NCBI GenBank assembly: GCA_003534175.1
Contig: DPFD01000085.1
Coordinates: forward strand, 3,161 to 13,251
From: Chitinophagaceae bacterium
Lineage (GTDB): Bacteria > Bacteroidota > Bacteroidia > Chitinophagales > Chitinophagaceae
DNA length: 10,091 nucleotides
Direction: 5' to 3'
In this document: piece by piece, positions 7,000 to 10,091 of the stretch
Numbering within the stretch: the stretch's first letter is position 1
How the letters are laid out: each line of letters opens with the position of its first letter
Made by a program: the position numbers and the translations under genes
The notes under the pieces: model-generated
Seen by the model: only the letters and a program-made list of their open reading frames with translations
The model's database searches: none
What the model was told of the DNA's origin: nothing

Positions 7000-8055
7000 A
7001 ATCTCCCACGTTTCCCTTCCGCGAAGTAATGCATTCAAATCACCTTTGCCTTTCGTGGCAACGATTTCATCAATCTGCAGTTGCATCACATCTTCATAAC
7101 AGGCACGCTCCGTTTCATAAAATACACCAAACGGCCGCGGCATGTGGTTGGCAGTATCCGGATGATCAAACATGCGAATCAATATCTGGGCCTTGTAAAA
7201 ATCACGCTCATCGTGTACCCACAAATCATCCGCACTGTATTCACTCATGTTTACCACCACCGGCTTCAAACCATCTAACCGAATACCTTTTTCATTATTG
7301 GCAAACAACAATGGTTTGCCCTGCTCTAGGAAAATGGTTTCCAGTGGCTTCGTGGTTTTCTCCGTGAATATTTCAAAAGCGCCGTCGTTGAAAATATTGC
7401 AGTTCTGATAAATCTCCAGGAAAGAAGAACCTTTATGGGCATGACTGCGAATCAGCATTTGCTGCAGGTGTTTAGGATCCCGATCCATCGAACGGGCAAT
7501 GAAACTGGCATCCGCGCCCATGGCCAGCGCCAGCGGATTGAACGGATGATCCACACTTCCAAAAGGCGTACTCTTGGTTACTTTATGTTCCTCAGAGGTG
7601 GGAGAATATTGTCCCTTGGTTAAGCCATAAATCTGATTGTTGAACAACAACAAATTCACATCAAAATTGCGGCGCAGTAAATGTATGGTGTGGTTACCAC
7701 CAATACTGAGTCCGTCACCATCTCCCGTAACAATCCACACACTCAACTCCGGACGCGTAGCTTTTAATCCACTCGCAATGGCCGTAGCTCTTCCATGGAT
7801 GCTGTGCATACCATAGGTGTTCATATAATAAGGAAAACGGCTGCTGCAACCAATGCCGGATACAATCACAATGTTTTCACGCGCAATGCCCAGCGTAGGC
7901 ATCACTTTCTGTACCTGTGCTAAAATGGAATAATCACCACATCCCGGACACCAGCGTACTTCCTGGTCGGTAGCAAAATCTTTCGGGGTTAAAACCGGAG
8001 GTTCAATCGTTGTATTCACAATAGGCAAAATTAATGAATATTCTTCCGATACCAT
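6994..8055 (-). CDS. korB: 2-oxoacid:ferredoxin oxidoreductase, beta subunit (2-oxoglutarate type)
   Basis: The thiamine-diphosphate-binding beta subunit of an enzyme that oxidatively decarboxylates a 2-oxoacid, probably 2-oxoglutarate, to the acyl-CoA and passes electrons to ferredoxin. From the ATG it has 353 residues. CPGCGD (36-41) begins the cofactor domain; the ThDP/Mg motif runs from GDGDG (111-115) to FNNQIYGLTKGQ (138-149). Cys36, Cys39, Cys70 and Cys219 have the spacing of the four [4Fe-4S] ligands known in archaeal and bacterial beta subunits. It needs an alpha subunit carrying the CoA and gamma-like domains, and none is adjacent here. The ATG at 8055 lies 7 bp after the amidase stop without a clear ribosome binding site. 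Codon 13 is a GTG (8019-8017) giving MNTTIEPPVLTPKDF, closer to the usual N-terminus of such proteins, so the true start may be there. Family assignment is firm; pyruvate or another 2-oxoacid cannot be excluded as substrate. Confidence 0.92.
   Translation of the reverse strand: MVSEEYSLILPIVNTTIEPPVLTPKDFATDQEVRWCPGCGDYSILAQVQKVMPTLGIARENIVIVSGIGCSSRFPYYMNTYGMHSIHGRATAIASGLKATRPELSVWIVTGDGDGLSIGGNHTIHLLRRNFDVNLLLFNNQIYGLTKGQYSPTSEEHKVTKSTPFGSVDHPFNPLALAMGADASFIARSMDRDPKHLQQMLIRSHAHKGSSFLEIYQNCNIFNDGAFEIFTEKTTKPLETIFLEQGKPLLFANNEKGIRLDGLKPVVVNMSEYSADDLWVHDERDFYKAQILIRMFDHPDTANHMPRPFGVFYETERACYEDVMQLQIDEIVATKGKGDLNALLRGRETWEIE
8026..8033 (-). promoter_or_regulatory. Candidate -7 promoter box just before an alternative korB start
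   Basis: Read leftward, TAATTTTG matches TAnnTTTG exactly and ends six bases before the in-frame GTG at 8019. If used, transcription would start at or near that GTG and korB would have its own promoter and almost no leader. No -33 TTTG is visible, and an eight-base degenerate motif can occur by chance in AT-rich sequence. Confidence 0.3.
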
Positions 8056-8062
8056 GAAGTTT

Positions 8063-9802
8063 CTATGGCTGCTGCGCCCTGCATTGTTCCAGATAATCCT
8101 TCAACCCGGCTACCAGTTGCTCCGCCATCCGTATCCGGAACTCCTCGTCCACCACCAGCGCCTCTTCTTCCAGATTGCTCAAAAACAGCGCCTCTACCAG
8201 CGCGTTGGGATATTCGGTCGGACTATTCAGCATGAAATTAAAAGAACCCGTAATACCTCCGGGCCGCAAACCCAGCTCCTGCATACGGCGGTACAACACC
8301 TCATTCAGCATCCTGAAACCCGGATACCGGTAAAACATCATCGTACCCCCGGCATTGATGGGGTCTACCGCCGAGTTTAAATGTATACTCAACAAGATGT
8401 CGGGTGTACTGTCGCGATAAAATAATATTCGTTGCCGGTTCTCTACAAATTGCTCCCGTGTACGTGTCATAATTACCTTAGCACCTTCCCGCTCCAAAGC
8501 GGCTTTCAACTTCAGCGAAATATCCAACACCACATTTTTTTCAATCACACCCGTTAAACCCTGCGCCCCCGTGTTCGAACCTCCATGGCCGGCATCCACC
8601 GCTATTACCAAATCTTTCAGGTATAAACTGGCAGGCTGCTGCTTCACTTTTACTACCAGCGTGTTTCCTTCGTAATACACCGAATAACCCCAGTGCTGCG
8701 CATGTTTCAGGTAAATGGTTATCCGAAACACTTCATCCGCAGGTTGCGCGTACTCCACCCGCTCAACTTCTTTGGCAGAAGCAAGCTGCGTAATCCAGTT
8801 GGTGTTGTTCACCGCACCATACAAATCAATTTCAATGGCTGCCGGTGCAACGAGTTGACGCGATTCATACGGCAACCGCCGTTGTAACGCCATTTTCAAA
8901 TAATCATGTGTACTATCGCCGCTGATGGTCATTTTAGTGGTGAGTACCGGTGGCAATGTATAACCGCGGGGCAGCAACTCCACATAATCCGACTCAATGT
9001 AAGCGCTGCGCGTGGGCGATAACTGCACCTTATAATCACGGCCCGCCTTGCCTAGTATCTTCATTGGTATGAGGCTGTCTACATACCCGATTTTAGCTCC
9101 GCCCAGGCGATCTTCGCCCCAGCCATACTTCAGGTGGGCCAGCCGGGTAGTGGTTCTCAAAGCGTCTGAACCGTAATAAGACATAGTGGCAATGGTATGA
9201 GGAGTAGTTTTCGTGTACACTTCACCGTTCTTTGTGGTAAGCGTTACCGTTAGTTTACGAGGTATCGAATCATTTTCACTCACCACATACACTCCTTTAT
9301 AAATTCCCGGAACAGAGGCCCCGGCGCCTGTGGGCAACTCATACAATAACGTACCATCTACCATCACTATTGAACCCGGATAAGCCTTCACTTCCAGATA
9401 CACCGGATCTCCGGGCTGCAAAATCAGGTTGCCCTCAGGAAACACCTGCAACGAGGCAATGCCCGGCTTGTCAACCGGCTGGGGTGGTAACGGTACCGAA
9501 TACTCGAATGTAACACTGCGCTCCACTGATTTTTTTCCGGCAGTGACTTTAATCCGGAAAGTGCTGGTGCCCGGCGTCAGTTTCAACTCGCGCGCAAAGG
9601 TGCCGGTTTTGTACACTTTCACCGGCTCGTCGTTGATGGTTACGGCACACTCTTTACACGTTACTCCGGTAATAAACTGCTTTGGAGTGCTCACCATTGC
9701 AGGCGTTTTCGCCGGAGACGCAATCCGTAACGTGGGCGCTCCCTCCTGCGCCTGTACGGCCATCATCCAAATCACCGCAAACCAGGTTAAACATACTTTC
9801 AT
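8063..9802 (-). CDS. Exported N-acetylmuramoyl-L-alanine amidase (Amidase_3 family)
   Basis: Cleaves the amide bond between N-acetylmuramic acid and L-alanine of peptidoglycan, for cell separation or wall turnover in the periplasm. The 579 residues begin with a signal peptide (about 1-18, MKVCLTWFAVIWMMAVQA, then QE). Next come an Ig-like module (about 38-102; TPKQFITGV, GTFARELKLTPG) resembling glucodextranase-B-type domains, a second beta-rich module (about 116-205), an SH3b-like segment (about 210-277, ending YIESDYVELLP) and an AMIN-like beta region (about 290-390). The catalytic domain spans 397-575. Zinc ligands His406 (DAGHGG), Glu421 (GVIEKN) and His474 (SIHLNS) and catalytic Glu537 (LVEALFLSN) are all present, so it should be active. 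It is longer than minimal AmiC-type enzymes because of the extra N-terminal modules. A CxxC (Cys49, Cys52) lies in the first module. It is first gene of a leftward pair with korB. A gene symbol such as amiC is not assigned because paralogues are common. Confidence 0.93.
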   Translation of the reverse strand: MKVCLTWFAVIWMMAVQAQEGAPTLRIASPAKTPAMVSTPKQFITGVTCKECAVTINDEPVKVYKTGTFARELKLTPGTSTFRIKVTAGKKSVERSVTFEYSVPLPPQPVDKPGIASLQVFPEGNLILQPGDPVYLEVKAYPGSIVMVDGTLLYELPTGAGASVPGIYKGVYVVSENDSIPRKLTVTLTTKNGEVYTKTTPHTIATMSYYGSDALRTTTRLAHLKYGWGEDRLGGAKIGYVDSLIPMKILGKAGRDYKVQLSPTRSAYIESDYVELLPRGYTLPPVLTTKMTISGDSTHDYLKMALQRRLPYESRQLVAPAAIEIDLYGAVNNTNWITQLASAKEVERVEYAQPADEVFRITIYLKHAQHWGYSVYYEGNTLVVKVKQQPASLYLKDLVIAVDAGHGGSNTGAQGLTGVIEKNVVLDISLKLKAALEREGAKVIMTRTREQFVENRQRILFYRDSTPDILLSIHLNSAVDPINAGGTMMFYRYPGFRMLNEVLYRRMQELGLRPGGITGSFNFMLNSPTEYPNALVEALFLSNLEEEALVVDEEFRIRMAEQLVAGLKDYLEQCRAQQP

Positions 9803-10091
9803 ATCATCTGCTTTCTGTCCGCCGAAGATACTTCAATACCGGGTGCCTCCCGTTGGCATCATTGTGAACAAAAATTGAAAAGCAGCAGAACAGGCCGGAT
9901 TGCACTTCCGCATCACTCAGGGGCTGTCAACTTCAGATACCAAACCCGGCAGTGGTTCCGGCCATCCATTACAAGTCCGGTCCCTGCCCGTACACAGAGC
10001 CTCACCGGGCTTTTCATTACTGTCCGGCAGCCCTTCACCGGCATCTGTGCTTCATCTTCTTTTCCTTTTCAGTTTTTGGGGCTAACTTGTA
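9803..10091. other. Stretch without a recognisable gene upstream of the amidase; CCGG-rich with competing inverted repeats
   Basis: No convincing coding sequence is visible in the 289 bases to the window edge. CCGG occurs eight times between 9839 and 10041. Inverted repeats include GCCCG/CGGGC (9986-9990 with 10006-10010), GGGCT/AGCCC (10007-10011 with 10029-10033), GGGCTG/CAGCCC (9921-9926 with 10028-10033) and TACAAGT/ACTTGTA (9970-9976 with 10085-10091). Some share bases, so they cannot all form at once. The amidase promoter should lie in its left part; the closest leftward -7-like string is TATCTTCG (9831-9824), one mismatch from TAnnTTTG. It could be an untranslated leader, a small RNA, the debris of a mobile element or plain spacer. 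Confidence 0.45.

Noticed and set aside
9429..9878. Rightward 149-codon open frame opposite the amidase N-terminus.
   Set aside because: It is antisense to a well-supported gene with signal peptide and domains, and its translation shows no family features.
9970..10045. Resemblance of the leftward strand (GCCGGTGAA, then CCGG and ACAGTAATG) to a cobalamin riboswitch core, and of GCCCG...CGGGC to group II intron domain V.
   Set aside because: The conserved cobalamin core order is not matched, and the putative domain V is too short with no GNRA loop or proper bulge. Neither fits the downstream amidase or any visible maturase.
9900..10085. Rightward 61-codon open frame at the right end.
   Set aside because: It needs a TTG start, has low-complexity Ser/Pro/Leu composition and no recognisable motif; it runs through the inverted-repeat stretch and looks like chance.
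10035..10091. Leftward open frame entering from the right edge and ending YKLAPKTEKEKKMKHRCR.
   Set aside because: Only 18 codons are visible. It could be the C-terminus of an upstream gene, but nothing distinguishes it from a chance open frame.

Overview
The window looks like ordinary chromosome from a Bacteroidota bacterium, most likely in or near Chitinophagaceae/Sphingobacteriales. The family placement is inference. Supporting signs are a secreted multidomain protein with lamin-tail modules and a FlgD/CHU_C-like C-terminal module typical of type IX secretion (T9SS) cargo, a TAnnTTTG-type -7 promoter element in front of asd, start codons without clear Shine-Dalgarno sequences, and a 2-oxoacid:ferredoxin oxidoreductase beta subunit whose N-terminus is typical of the phylum. 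No phage, insertion sequence, CRISPR array, tRNA or rRNA was seen.

Layout, left to right. (1) Rightward pair, 2-1060: a PfkB-family sugar or nucleoside kinase whose start lies before the window, then a small two-helix membrane protein 9 bp downstream. A strong bidirectional hairpin terminator (1077-1104) closes this unit and the next. (2) Leftward pair, 5857 down to 1126: a large secreted lamin-tail-domain protein, then an exported oligopeptidase B-like prolyl-oligopeptidase-family protease, separated by only 7 bp. (3) A 107-bp divergent promoter region, then rightward asd (aspartate-semialdehyde dehydrogenase), whose ATG is at 5965. (4) Leftward pair, 9802 down to 6994: an exported N-acetylmuramoyl-L-alanine amidase, then the 2-oxoacid:ferredoxin oxidoreductase beta subunit (korB), again 7 bp apart and without an adjacent alpha-subunit gene. 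(5) A right-hand stretch without a recognisable gene, 9803-10091, rich in CCGG and in competing inverted repeats.

The genes do not form one pathway. The envelope theme is clearest: the lamin-tail protein, the exported peptidase and the cell-wall amidase all carry signal peptides. Asd supplies aspartate semialdehyde for diaminopimelate/lysine, threonine and methionine, so it feeds peptidoglycan precursor synthesis. KorB and the PfkB kinase belong to central metabolism. I found no convincing new system. The points most worth checking are the korB start and its missing partner, the duplicated modules of the lamin-tail protein, the substituted specificity residues and export of the peptidase, and the structured stretch at the right end.
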